Below, piece after piece: positions 1 to 11,857 of a DNA stretch of 64,000 bases. The notes beneath the pieces were generated by a model. It was not told the origin of the DNA. It was given only the letters and a program-made list of their open reading frames with translations, and searched no databases. Numbering within the stretch: position 1 is the first letter of the stretch; every line of letters starts with the position of its first letter. Source of the DNA: Chlorocebus sabaeus (Eukaryota > Chordata > Mammalia > Primates > Cercopithecidae); NCBI RefSeq assembly GCF_047675955.1, contig NC_132911.1, forward strand, positions 121,287,234 to 121,351,233. Direction: 5' to 3'. A program made the position numbers and the translations under genes.

Positions 1-547
1 TCTGATTGTAATGAATGACAATCATAATAAAAAACTCACAGTAAAAAATTGGTAGAGGGTGAGGAAGAGATTGGGGACTTTTAGTTTAGATCTTGAAAAA
101 TAACTGGTATTTGGTAGTCTAGATATATGAGACATACATTTATTAAGACGTGTTATATGTTTCTGTTGATAAAATATGTATTACCTCAATAAATGTGTTC
201 TGCTTATTTTTCTCTAATACGGTTTTTTTAATAAAATATAATTAAATATGTATATAAATAAAACACCATTATAATAATAACTTTGGTTTCAGAGTACCAC
301 ATGTGTAACTAATGTAAATATAGTTTGTTCTGTACCATAGAGGATTTTATAATATTTTGTAAAAAATAAAGTTGTATAAATTCAGAAAGATACTTTTTCT
401 AAATTTACATTTCTCTTCAATTTTCATGAAGTTTCTCTTTTTTCCCAATTTGATAACTTAGAAATAACGTGTCTTTGACTTTTAAAAGTTCTCGTTTATA
501 ATCAAAATATGGTAATTCTTTGGCAGCATGTAACCAAAAAAATTCTT

Positions 548-703
548 ACTAGCTACTGACATATAGAGTTTTGTGGATTTTAAGTAAAGGATATAATTGA
601 AACAAGGATATGATGTATACAAGGACTTCTTTCTCCACGTGAGGATTTAGCTCTCTACAGCCTCTCTCTCGTGGACCCACCTACATAATTGTTTCCCTCA
701 AAC
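548..703 (+). repeat. Copy 1 of a local direct duplication
   Basis: Starts actagctactgac and ends gtttccctcaaac. It aligns with 2208-2358 over its whole length, with about ten substitutions and two short indels by hand alignment. The flanking sequences of the two copies do not match. I do not recognise it as a known transposon family. Confidence 0.9.
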
Positions 704-2207
704 CTTTCAGTGCAGTTATATCATATTTGGGGTTCAGTAAATAATCTGTGTCATATAATTATGGCTTTATAAGTATTGTTTATTGCTAAACCACATAGTA
801 AACTAGGGTCATATTTCCTTGGTTGAATAATTTTTTGTTTTTCTGAAGTTAATTACCTCTTTAATTTTCTAAAATTTTAGTTAGTTTTTTGTGCATCTAT
901 GATAGCATCTCAGTACTATTTTCTAATTTTCCACAGAGTCAGAATCATTAGACAGGTTCGTGGTTCTCATCCCACCCTCCCAAGTTTTCTTTGGTCTTAT
1001 AGGTCTGGATGAAATGCTGGCTAGGCCTGCTTTTTAGCTCTGGGACTTTCCTTCACCTCTTCTGTTGGTTTCACTATTTCTTCAGCTCATGTGTTCCTCT
1101 TTCTTGGTTTTCTTCCTTGCTGGTAATGTGCATACATCAGTGACTTCTTTAGAAGGAATGCAGACACTTAAATTTTGAGTCCTTACGTATTTGTCCAGTT
1201 CATAGTTTGGCTGGCTATAAAATTCTATGTTGTAAGTTACGTTTCCTCAGAAATTTGAAGGCATTCCATAATCTAGTGTAGGGTTTGGCAGACTTTTTCT
1301 TTAAACGACTAGATAGTCAATCTTTTAACCATTCCTCTAGTTTTCATCCCCAGGGCTCAGCTAGTGCCTCTGAGATGGTCTCTGTCTGTGGTTCTCCATG
1401 GTGGATCAGGCCTATTCTCAGTGGCATCCCTCTTGCATGCCCAGGCCTTCTCTGAGTCACTGACCACTCCCTCTTTACTTTTCATCTTAAAATTTACCTT
1501 GCATCTGCTGTTGTGTCCTTTCTAATCACTTTTCCTTGCATCAGTTTATAGCTTTTTTTATTCCTCTCCTGCCACACACTCAATAGATACACAAAATTTC
1601 TGAAAGTTTGTGTATACTTATGGAATGAAAGTGTTTTCAATTTTTTTCCCCATTTTTACTTCTGACATTGAGATCTCTTCCTTTGATTAAATGACTTGGA
1701 TCTGTTCTAAGTGCTTTTAACTTCGGTATAAAACATATTTTAGTTAACGTGATATCAAACTGATGGGTTGTTACAAAGAGAAAAGAATCAGTTTAGGTAT
1801 TTTAAATAAACCAGGTTTAAAGCTAAACTCTATTTCTGTGGGAATTGCTTTTTAAAAGACAAGTTAGAGGGAAAGTACCTTCTTGAGTATCATGGGGAAG
1901 AACTCATTTGATGACCTCATAACTCTCTTTGTATGAATTCTTCTATCTATATTTTGAGAAAGCACTGAAGGATTAGGTGGTGGGCAGAGGGAAAAGATAG
2001 GAGAGGGCTAACATTTGGTTAACTTAAATTTAAATCGCAAATAAAAAAGGAAGAAGAGAATATAATTAACTGCTAAAAAGCAAACAAGTATTTTTTTGTT
2101 GTTGTTGTTTACCAAAAGGGGTTTTTAATTCATTCCTTTAAAAAAATTATAAATGTGAATTAAATGTAGCATATTCTGTTAATGGAATAATCTTATGTAC
2201 AGTTAAC

Positions 2208-2358
2208 ACTAGCTACTGACATAGAGTTTTGTGGATTTTAAGTAAAGGACATAATTGATACAAGGATATGATGTATAAAAGGACTTTCTCCACATGAGAA
2301 TTTAGCTCCCTACAGCCTCTCTCTTCTGGACCCACCTATGTAATTGTTTCCCTCAAAC
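2208..2358 (+). repeat. Copy 2 of a local direct duplication
   Basis: Second copy of 548-703, same orientation, 1.66 kb downstream. It is 5 bp shorter because of a 2-bp and a 3-bp indel. Source and derived copy cannot be told apart from this window alone. Confidence 0.9.
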
Positions 2359-2473
2359 AATTGTATTTCATTCTTTTCCTTCACTTATTTAAGCTCTGTG
2401 TCTCCATTCTAGAATATAAGATTAAAATATATGATTAAAATGTTTAATTTTTAAAATATTGAGCTCATCCATT

Positions 2474-2493
2474 TATATATATATATATATATA
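2474..2493. repeat. (TA)n microsatellite
   Basis: Short uninterrupted TA run directly before the T-tract (A-tail) of the minus-strand Alu at 2497. Confidence 0.9.
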
Positions 2494-2496
2494 AAA

Positions 2497-2795
2497 TTTT
2501 TTTTTTTTTTTTTTGAGACAAAATCTCTCTCTGTCACCGAGGCTGGAGTGCAGTGGCACGATCTTGGCTCACTGCAACCTCTGCCTCCTGAGTTCAAGCG
2601 ATTCTCCTGCCTCAGCCTCCTGAGTAGCTGGGATTACAGGCATGCATCACCATGCCCAGCTAGTTTTTTTGTGCTTTTAGTAGTAATGGGATTTCACCGT
2701 GTTGGTCAGGCGCTGTTGAACTCTTGACATCGTGATTCACCCACCTCAGCCTCCCAAAGTGCTGGGATTACAGGCCTGAACCACTACACCCGGCT
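2497..2795 (-). mobile_element. Alu SINE, near full length, minus strand
   Basis: Begins with an 18-nt T-run (the A-tail on the other strand), then the standard right-monomer and left-monomer sequence in reverse, ending cccggct. Several scattered substitutions suggest an S-type age. No clear target-site duplication was found because the left flank is a TA run. It lies in the last intron of MED30. Confidence 0.95.
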
Positions 2796-4079
2796 GATAC
2801 ATCTTTTTTTTTTCTTAATGGCATATACACCTGAGGGTGTTTCTCATAGTGAAAACTGGCTATAGATGATAATGTCCTGATCTGATTATTTAATCACATA
2901 GATGCTATTAAAAATAAACAGTTCATTGATTTGACAACTATTTATAAATAACTACATTCATAAACTTAAGTTTTTGTCTCTGTCAATTATGTTAATCCAT
3001 ATTCTTATGTAAACATAGGTTTGCTTTTTTTTAGTTCATGCAGTTAGTAGGTGATAGATTTTTAAAGTTCACAGAATCTTAGCTAGTAACACTAAAACAC
3101 TGAAAATACTTCTTACCTATTATGGTATGGAGTATAAAAATGTATAGTTTTTAATAATGGCCATTATTAAATACCTTTTTTTATACTAAGAGGAGTTATT
3201 TAAACAAAAAAAAGTTTTGAAATGATTGCCAATAATTTTTGTTTACTTGCATATTTTTTTTCCATTCTTGTAGGTTTTGGGAGAAGCTTTTTGATTTGGC
3301 TTTTGTTATTTTTTCTTCAAACATGAAAATATTTAAATACTTGTGTGCCTGCTCTCTGCCAGGCATTGTGCTCAGTACCAGAATTTCTTCCATGAACCAG
3401 CTGGATGTGTTATCTGCTATATACTCATTTCACATGAGTGGACAAGTTTCTTCTTGGAGAACATAAGACTCCAGTGGAAACAAAGCAGCACCTGTTTCAT
3501 GTTCCCATTTCATGTTTTAATGAATATTTACAGAAACAAAAGCATTGTGCCATATTTTTAATACATTGGCATTTGGTCGTATTAAATAACTAAGTTGCTT
3601 TATAGAGCTGTGTAATCTGTAATAAAATTATATTCTTTGCATTCAATTAAAAATATTCAGAATTTTATTACAATGCATATCTTCTTTTTGTTCTAAATAA
3701 GCTACATAAAATAAGTAAATTTATATACCCCTCAGTTGACCCTCACTTAGTCATTTTCAAAACATTATCATATCATTGTGTACTTGAAATTGTGCAGAAG
3801 AGCATACTGATGGTGTGTTTACTATTTGGTCCTTATGGTCTGTCTGGTTTCTAACAATGCAAAAACCACCAATAACTATCCTAATGCCATGAAACTTTGA
3901 GGCACACGATTTGTAGTCAGTATTTGATGTAAATCATCATAAGACAATATGGCTGGTTTTAATAGTCAAATTCGTGGTTTATTTAAATACTTTCATTTTC
4001 TCTTAATATATCCTGGAATCCTTAAGCCGAATACCCAAGTAAAGGATGGATACTTGTTTGAGACCACATTTTTTAGGTG

Positions 4080-4286
4080 CAGGGGTATCCAATCTTTTGA
4101 CTTCCCTGGGCCACATTGTAAGAATTGTTTTGGGCCACACATAAACTATACTAACGTTAATGATAGCTGATAAGCCCCCCAAAAAAATCTCATAATGTTT
4201 TAAGAAAGCTTACGAATTTGTATTGGGCTACACTCACAGACGATCGGGGCCACATGCGGCCTGCGGGCCACAGTTGGACAAGCTTG
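4080..4286. mobile_element. hAT-type non-autonomous DNA transposon (MER30-like)
   Basis: The ends form imperfect terminal inverted repeats: caggggtatccaat on the left against caagcttgtccaac on the other strand at the right. The interior has the gggccaca and gcggcctgcgggcca blocks known from a common primate MER1-group hAT element. The family name MER30 is from memory and less certain than the class. No convincing 8-bp target duplication was seen. Confidence 0.7.
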
Positions 4287-6264
4287 CTTTGGGGGCATCA
4301 GAATGAGTTTTATTTTGCTTAAGGCTATTTTCTTGATGGGAAAATGAAATTGAAAAAGATAGTAGGTAGTATTTACTACAAGATTGACATAATTGAGTCC
4401 ATGCATTTAGAAAGTAAAGCATTTTTTGTCAAGTGTCACAGCTTTTGTGTGAATATTAAATTACATGGTATGAGTTAGCAGAAACATTTTTTAAGTATTT
4501 AGTCTACTTACACATTCACCTGTTAATGTACGAAATTGGGCACAGCTGATGGATTTTGAAAATAGCAGCTGTCAACCTCTGTTAAAATCAATCAGTGGCA
4601 AGATATATATATTAAATCCTATATCGTGTCATGAAAATTTATTTACAGTTTAGCCACTAATAAGCATAAGTGTCAGCTTTGCTGTTGATCATTTTTATGA
4701 CATGTTTTGACTCTGGATATTTTATTTGTATGCTAATTTTTTAAATTTAAAACTTTGTGGCATCTTTGAGAAATGCTATCCCAAGAGCCTTATGTGTTAA
4801 TTATTTAAAAATTTTCTATTCCCTAGTGTTGAATATTATCTTGAAAATACCCTACACATTCTAGTTCTTTCTTTTTAAAAAAACAATTATGAGGCTTAAA
4901 TTAAAAAGAGTACCAGAATGTATATTTCCAAATGAGGATTCTTGAAAGTAGTCTTATTGGTAGGTTATACATTTATTTCAATGGTGAAACCATTGTGATA
5001 GCCAGCTGCAAGCCCTGAGTTGATACTGATTATAAAGTCTCTTTTTAACCACCCAGATGACCAATTGTCATCTTACGTATGGGTATGCAGAAAGTACAAC
5101 TGGCAGAGACCTTAGATTTTATAATCAAATTACATAAACGAGAAAACCGAGGAGAATGAATTTGTCTAAGATCAAACACCAAGTTAGAGGCAAAGTTGGA
5201 ACTGGGACTGAGATTGCCAGCCTCCCAATATAGCACTTTTATATTCCTCTGTTTTGCTGCTACTCTTGATTGCTGGCAGAAGTGTTGGTTTCTTGGTCTC
5301 TGTGATGAAAAAGACTTTACAGGCTTGGTTATTCTTCATCTTTCCCAGCAATTTGAATCAATTTTGTTAGATATATACAACCACTTAAATAGCAGACTGT
5401 CACATACTCATTATAACAGAATATAGAAGATAGGTCATCCGAAAACTTGTACAAGGGAGACTCACTAAAAATACCAGCAGTTTCTGTTTCCTGAAGACTG
5501 TGTTAGAGTGAGCTTTAGAGTCAAGCCCTGTGTACTGTATAGTCATGTTTTTCTCTGACTGCATCGTGCTAGTTCTCTTTTCAAATGTGAATTAAATTTA
5601 GTTATGAAAGATTATTAAAGTCTCTGTAAATTGATTTTCTATTTTCCAGTAAGAGTTTCTTGGGCTTTCCTTTTAGCCACCTATTTCTTGTTACTTCCCT
5701 AACTCTGAATAGAAGCAATACAAGCAACTTCATTTTAATTTGCTTTTTAATGAAATCAAAATTAAGATTTTTAGGCCTCTTTTTAATAAGCATACACTAA
5801 TTTATCTGGAGGTTGTTTAACATAGTGTCTTAAAGTTAAATATATTATCTCCAAATGTAATGTTTCCAAGGGGTTATTGAATAATAATGATTATTATTAT
5901 AACCAGTAAACACTCTGACCAGAAGTTCTCTATTTCTATCTTGTTTTATCTAAGCAGATATTTATGACATAGGATTTGAAGAAAGAATGTTTAAAAAGAA
6001 GTTTACAAATCTTAGTCAAGTAGAATTCAAGTATAGAGAGACAGAGACACATGCCGTGCACATTTCAGGCATTCAGCAAATCTCAGTAGAAAAGATTGCT
6101 TTGGGTGCTCTGCCATTTGTCTTCAGTTTTTAGAATTAGAAGGAGATTGCAATTTATGCTACAGGCAAACAGTGATTTCTGCCGCACTTTTGAAAGACCG
6201 ATTGCATGAGGCATTGTATTTTTATTATATTTTATTTTCTATATCAACAGTTTACATTTTGTGC

Positions 6265-6812
6265 CTACCAGTAACATTTGTTGAATGTTTACTTATGTGT
6301 CAGGCACAATTCTAATACTTGACATGAATCAGATCATTTAATCCTCACAACAACTCTTAGGAGGTAGGTTCAATTATTATTTCCATTTTTCTGATGTGGA
6401 AACTAAAGTACAGGGAGGTTTAAAAAGTAGGTCAGTGTTATAAGTTTCATAGTGAAGGATCTGGCCGGGTGTGGTGGCTCAAGACTGTAATCCCAGCACT
6501 TTGGGAGGCCAAGACAGGCAGATCACTTGAAGTCAGAAGACCAGCCTGGCCAACATGGCAAAACTTTGTCTCTACTAAAAATACAAAAAAACTAGCTGGG
6601 CGTGGTGGTGGGCGCTTGTAATTCCAGCTACTTGGGAGGCTGAGGCAGGAGAATTGCTGGAATCCAGGAGGCTGAGGTTGCAGTGAGCCAAGATTGTGCC
6701 ACTGCACTGCAGCCTGGGGGAAAAAAAAAATCACAGTGAAGGATATGAACGACATCCAGAGATCTGGCTCTAGAGTATGGGCTCTTGACCATTAGGTTAT
6801 ACTGCCCCTTAG
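6265..6812 (+). mobile_element. MIR SINE split by an Alu
   Basis: 6265-6462 follows the MIR core (ttgttgaatgtttactta, tgtgtcaggcacaattcta, cctcacaacaactct). The MIR end resumes after the Alu (about 6731-6812, gatctggctctagagtatgggctc). The Alu inserted into the fossil MIR, which dates the MIR as older. Confidence 0.8.
6463..6730 (+). mobile_element. Alu SINE with deleted 3' end
   Basis: Starts ggccgggtgtggtggctc and runs to cactgcagcctggggg plus a short A-run. The usual cagagtgagactccgtctc segment is missing, so the element has a 3' deletion. Flanking target duplication: catagtgaaggat at 6448-6460 and cacagtgaaggat at 6732-6744 (one mismatch). Confidence 0.93.
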
Positions 6813-6856
6813 AAAACCTGTATGCTTATGTTTTAAAACAAATAAATGTTGAGCTG

Positions 6857-6874
6857 ATTTATTTATTTATTTAT
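6857..6874. repeat. (TTTA)n simple repeat
   Basis: Four to five tandem attt units about 260 bp upstream of the MED30 terminal exon. Confidence 0.85.
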
Positions 6875-7129
6875 GGTGGAGGTGGAAGAGTAAGCAGGGC
6901 CTGGGGCGGGCCTGGAGCCATAGACCTCTGCAGGCTGAATTTTTAGAATTCAGGATCCCTGTCAGCGAATATTTAAGGCCAGAAGAGGGTTGAGACCATC
7001 TGCCTTATAGGGTTATTTAGCTCAATTTCTGTCTGGATCATTACAGTCCTAACTTACGACATTTTAATCTTCTAACTTCATGGTCTATATTTCCTGAAAC
7101 ATTTTTGATAAATTCTTTTGTTTCTACAG

Positions 7130-7225
7130 AAACTCAAACAGAAGAATCAACAGCTGAAGCAAATTATGGATCAATTACGAAATCTCATCTGGGATATAAA
7201 TGCCATGTTGGCAATGAGGAACTAA
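7130..7225 (+). CDS. MED30: MED30 terminal exon, coding part (C-terminal 31 residues)
   Basis: MED30 is a metazoan subunit of the Mediator head module, a nuclear coactivator that links transcription factors to RNA polymerase II. After a pyrimidine-rich tract and the acceptor tttctacag, the frame reads KLKQKNQQLKQIMDQ, continues through NLIWDIN and ends AMLAMRN before TAA at 7223-7225. I recognise this as the conserved C-terminus of vertebrate MED30 (about 178 residues in human), a helical, coiled-coil-like tail rich in Q, K and L. It is too short for most open-frame lists. The exon is assumed to begin at 7130, directly after the AG; the phase at its left edge cannot be confirmed because the previous exon lies outside the window. 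No damage is visible, so this is taken as the live gene. A processed copy is very unlikely, because intron and not coding sequence lies upstream and no A-tail or duplication frames it. Confidence 0.95.
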   Translation, partial: KLKQKNQQLKQIMDQLRNLIWDINAMLAMRN

Positions 7226-7515
7226 GCTGATATTTAAATTTCCTGCCTTACACATGTTATACCGTTGTTTTTTTCCCTCAAGTATTTTTTTCCCTGTGAA
7301 GAAGGTTATTTATCTGCTTTTATTTTAGTCACTAAAACTAAAGTTTGTATTTTTACATTGTGATTTTTACATTAAAATATTCATTAACTTTTTTTTAATG
7401 CTACTGATCTTATGAAAGATTATTGTAATAAATTTTGATGGGGTTTGTATTTTGGTTAATCTTCATGAATTGAATAATTGTTTTTTTAAAGCAAAATAAA
7501 GTTTTTTAAATAAGT
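7226..7515 (+). other. MED30: MED30 3'UTR
   Basis: AT-rich sequence after the stop codon, about 290 nt, ending a little after the second AATAAA. The end point is inferred from the poly(A) signals, not observed. Confidence 0.7.
7427..7500 (+). terminator. MED30: Tandem poly(A) signals of MED30
   Basis: Canonical AATAAA at 7427-7432 (tgtaataaatt) and again at 7495-7500 (caaaataaagtt), each followed by T/GT-rich sequence. They could give two 3' ends about 70 nt apart. Which one is used cannot be seen here. Confidence 0.75.
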
Positions 7516-10500
7516 TTTTAAATTTGATTAATGGATTTACTCATTCCAATAAACCTTTTAGAAGAAAATTAAATATTTAAATATTTCTGCAGATAAAAGT
7601 ATCAAATACAGTCAGTCTGTATACAAATTAAAATTAAAGATATGTTACCATTTCAGCTCAAGTTTTTAAATTCAATTTTATTGCCAAGCCAATTAAAATG
7701 TATATGTCTATGAATAGATGAAAATTTATCTTTAATGTATTCTTCAAGTGTTTGGTCTTAAATGATCTGTCTCTAAAAGGAGAGAAACTAATGATCTAAG
7801 GACAACACAAATTGAAATCACAACTGTGTGCTTATCTGCTCTGCTTTAAGCTAAGAAGCAATCACCTAATTTTTTAGGTATACCCTAAAATAATCATAAG
7901 TGTGTTTTGGAAATAGTACATTTGTAGGGATTTTAAATGAGATACTTCTATATGACAGGTTTTTTTTTGTTGTTTTTTTTTTTTTTTTTTTTTTTGGCCT
8001 GTAGTCAATCCTGTTTAGGTCTCCCTGTGGGAACTGATCTCTCATATTACAAATAATATATTCTCAAATAAAGAGTTGAAGTCTTCTCAGAAAGGACTTT
8101 TCTAGCTTGATTCAGAAGGCTTTTCCTATCTGGCCTCAGTTCTAACTCTATGAAAAATATTGTTTGGGCTTTTCCTATAAAAGTTTCTCTGGAAGCTAAC
8201 ACAGGAAACCGTAATAGGCATCCTCTGGGGAGGGGAAGTGGGTGGTTGAGGATCAGAATTAAGAAGGCGCTGACTTTTCGTTGTATATAATTTTGTACCT
8301 TTTGAATTTTACAGCATGTGCAAATATTGGCTATTCAGAAAATTGGAAAATATTTTTCATTTTAAGTTATGCAGATTCCCACCTAGACAGAGTGCAAGAA
8401 GACAAGACAAACCATGCAAGCATCTTTAGACCCTCCAACTTTACATTTGTCAGAGCAGTTCTGAGCAAGCCCAGTGTTAGATGGGGCACTGACTCTGCCT
8501 ACAGTGGGAAGCTCTTCAGAGTTAAAGGGCAGAAGGAAAAGGTGTATGAAGCTGTGACAAGGAGAAGAAAAAGGACTAATAGTCTAACCTACTGTGGTAC
8601 TTTGTAATATCTAAGTATATTCTAGTTTATTTGGACATGCAGGGTTTTTATAGGTTTTCACTGTATATTCTTTGCACTATTATGAATTTAGTGCACTATT
8701 GCTGGCTACTCTTGTCAATTTAGTATTTTGGTATTGATGACTTCTAAGACAGTTCTAAAATGTTCTAACCTAATGTTTTTGTTTTATCTATTACACTCAA
8801 CTACTTCGATTATTCAGGGTGCCACAAACAACTCTTGGAGGGAATGTGGAAATTGCATTCTTTTGCCTTGGTTCTATAAGGAATATTTCTACTGTAGAAC
8901 AGTAATCAATGCAACTACACACTGCTACAAAGCTATAGCAAGTTCTGAAAGGGTATATTCGCAAGTCAGAACTGACATGGGTTTACCCAGTTATTCACAA
9001 ATCTACTTGGGACCAATTTGAATGTGGCAGGGGTTATTAAATACATGAACCCTACAAATTCTCAAAGTTTCAACTTTTTCTTGAGGGGGAGCATACTAAT
9101 AGATTGAGGAGCAAAGAAAGGTGAATTCAACTGTAATATGTTCCCTTGGGCAAGTAAATCTCTGTTTTCTCATCTGTAAAATGATGGGTGAGACTAGATA
9201 ATCTCATATGTTAGAATTTTGGTTGCAAATATTAGAACCCATTTCTAAATGGCTTAAGCCCAAAGGGATTTCTCAGTCCCTGCAGTGAGAAAAGATGCTA
9301 GAGAAGAGCTCACAGAATAAAAGAAAATGGCAGGAAAGAGGGCTTCAGGAATTGGAATCAAGTTTCAGTGCCCTCAGGCTTCTGTGTCCACCTCTAATTT
9401 TAGTCTGTCTCTGTTTGATCCATTCTCTCTCATTGTAGGTCAGCTTTCTCCAAGTGATGGGGAAAATGGCCTTCCACTGTCCTTTCACCTTGCTGTATCC
9501 TGAGCCCAGAGCTAGGTTGCTTCTCCAACTCTAAATTAAGAAAGCCTAGAATGAACTCTAAAAAGTTTATATAATATAACAAACCCATGGACCAATGATA
9601 GTATAAATGAGTACTATGATTAGACTAATCCAGGTTATAAGCCCATTCCTGTGGCCAGGAATTGGCTATGGGAGTTATGGAAGAGTGTACTGTGCAAGGA
9701 ACAAATATGAGAAAAAGGGGGGCCAACCAGGAAAATCTGCAAAATAAAATCCACAAACAATGGCAACCACAGTCCACTGTTGTTCTTTCTTGGTTATAAT
9801 GCTATCTCAGACATAATGCTAGTTATCCAACCTTTCAGAAGCCCAAGAAAAGTTTACAGAAAATCAAATGCATCATTGACTATCATGGGAATTACTAGTC
9901 TTAATATGTTTTTCTGAATTTGTGAACTTCTGTACTAACATTTTTATTTGCAGCTGTTTCTTGCCAGCTGTTTCAATTAATTGCTGTGTGATCTTGTCAG
10001 GTCTTGGTTAGCCTGGGTAAAAGCATAGAGAGGAAACAGCTAAGGAAAAATAAAATGAAAGATCCAGCATCCTGGTAAGGACATTATCTTTAAAATGATT
10101 TAGAAATCTACAGCCCTGATTATTCAGGCATTAGATCCCTTGGCACTGTTACAAGCCAAAATGTGTTAACTTGACATTTTGATGTAGTTTCAACTTGAGT
10201 AATTCATTTTCTTTCCCTAAATTCCCACTGAAGCTTAAGCTAGATAGAAGAGTTTTTCAGCTTTAAACTAAAATATGTACTTGTCCTAAAACCTCAAAGA
10301 GTCTGTTATCCTCAATGTTCTTAAATTTGTTCAACAAAACTAGATGCCTTAAATTTTTGTCCAATGCTTTGAAACACTCATTCATCAAAGACTAATTTTA
10401 AGTCTAAATTTAAAGATATTCTAGGTGGGTTTAAACACGAAAGCGTCTTGAATTACTTCATGCCTTTTTAAACTAAAGAATTAAAGTTATTAGAGTTACT

Positions 10501-10910
10501 TAAATTAATATTTGTTAAGCTTATATTTTTACATTAAATAGAAATTGTGCACTGATGCAAAGAATACGTTTTTTTCAAAAATTCTTACTGTTGCTGGTAT
10601 GTAATTGGCATTCCAAAAACTGCTAGAAAATTTACAAAGAAAGGGTAAACCTCTATTTTCTCTGCTTTGAGATCTTTATTATTCTTCTATGACACCGAAT
10701 CACAAGACTACCAAGTGGCATGCTCTTTGTTATAATTGCTTAAAGCTGTTTTAATGCTTTTAGATATCTTTTTGAGGCGATATTTCCAGATTTAATGTCT
10801 ACGAGAATCATTGGGTGTGTGTTTAAAAATGACGGTTTTTATATTTACCACAAATGTACTGAGACAGAATTTCTAAGGTGAGGATCTAAAAATCTGCATA
10901 TTTAACAAGT
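7516..10910. other. Intergenic, mostly unique, no gene seen
   Basis: AT-rich DNA 3' of MED30 without any Alu. Open frames at 8281-8607 and 8728-9021 have no recognisable domain. A weak MIR-like piece lies near 9130-9215, and the stretch about 9215-9780 resembles old interspersed repeat sequence I cannot name. Confidence 0.6.
7960..7995. repeat. Orphan T-tract
   Basis: Thirty-six nt, almost all T (one gttg interruption), with no SINE or LINE body attached on either side. Confidence 0.9.
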
Positions 10911-10962
10911 TTTTCAGGTGATCTGTCACTGACATTTTGAAAAATCTTGTTCTAAACAGTTT
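10911..10962 (+). repeat. Source-like copy of a 52-bp local duplication
   Basis: Begins ttttcaggtgatctgtcact and matches 11761-11813 with one indel and two substitutions. It continues smoothly from an old hAT-like repeat tail (aatctgcatatttaacaag), so this looks like the original location. Confidence 0.9.
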
Positions 10963-11064
10963 AGTGAGAATTGTTGAGTATTTCAAAAAATGGCAGATAT
11001 AAAATAAAACACATTATGCCATAGAGTTCTGGCCTTTTGAGTATTTAACAATAATATTCTGTAT

Positions 11065-11238
11065 CAGCAGTTCTTAACCCGGGCAGCACATTAGAATCAG
11101 CTGGAAAAAATGTTAAAATTCCCTAGGCCAAAACCACACCCCAGACCAATTAAATCAGAATTCTAAGGTGAGATCCAGACATCAATATGTTTTAAGCTTC
11201 CCAGTTGATTCCAGCCTGAAGCCAAGGTAGAAACCATA
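11065..11238. mobile_element. MER5A-like hAT-Charlie element
   Basis: Starts cagcagttcttaaccc, contains gcacattagaatcagctgg and ccccagaccaattaaatcag, and ends with a degenerate inverted copy of the start. This is the standard MER5A layout. Age is pre-primate. Confidence 0.8.
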
Positions 11239-11714
11239 GCTCTATATAAATTTATAGGCATGGAAAGAATCTTGAAGGATTGTGTTTTCAAGTAATAGTT
11301 AAATATTTGGAGCAAAGAACTTCCTCAAGAGGGCAGAAGTCTAAAACCTATGCACAACTAATCTTACAGTCTTGTATATCAGAGGCAAAGGACCCTCACC
11401 CTTGTCATCCACAATCACACCACTCATGAAAACGTAAGAGAGATAATGCCATCTTGGCAGCTCGTACAAGTGAAGACAGAGAAGGGGATCGTTGTGTGCT
11501 CTCCCAGTCTTGTAGGTCATAACACTTTCAAGACACTGCAGAGGTAGAGTGAAGTCAAAAGGAAGACTACATTTATATTTGTTCCATGCTAAACATGGCC
11601 AGCCACATCTTGTTTTAGACTGCTAATAGAACTAATCTGTATTTGTAATTTACTCAGTAAACAGCCATTTACTGATCACCTACAGGCTCCAGGCACCAGG
11701 CTAGGAGCTGGGCC
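11239..11714. other. Intergenic, nothing recognised
   Basis: No gene or clear repeat was seen between the MER5A-like element and the duplicated segment. Confidence 0.5.
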
Positions 11715-11857
11715 TACCGTGCTGGAAACCTCTGCTCAAAGGTTATGGAATATAATATAGTTTTCAAGGTGATCTGTCACTGACATTTTGAAAAATCGTG
11801 TTCTGAACAGTTTCCATACCATGCTGGAAACCTTTGCTCAAAGGCTATGGAAAATAA
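11715..11857 (+). repeat. 41-bp direct duplication flanking a 53-bp copied insert
   Basis: 11715-11755 and 11817-11857 are copies of one 41-bp segment (taccRtgctggaaacctYtg...), with four mismatches. Between them lies 11761-11813, a copy of 10911-10962 from 850 bp upstream in the same orientation. The layout is that of an insertion with a long target duplication, or of a template-switch event. Confidence 0.85.

Larger units (their letters stand above)
1..7129 (+). other. MED30: MED30 last intron (3' part)
   Basis: This is sequence upstream of the splice acceptor at 7128-7129, read as intron because the MED30 reading frame starts directly after it. It is AT-rich and no earlier MED30 exon was recognised in it. 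It holds a duplicated block of about 150 bp (548-703 and 2208-2358), a TA run, a minus-strand Alu (2497-2795), a hAT-type element (4080-4286) and a MIR split by a plus-strand Alu (6265-6812). The stretches 704-2207, 2796-4079 and 4287-6264 show no recognisable gene. A weak MIR/L2-like tail lies near 5115-5250. The window starts inside the intron. Confidence 0.8.

Noticed and set aside
8281..9021. Two open frames of 108 and 97 codons, the first preceded by an acceptor-like ttttacag, as a possible alternative MED30 exon or new gene
   Set aside because: No recognisable domain, no donor or poly(A) context that stands out, and a chance acceptor is common in AT-rich DNA.
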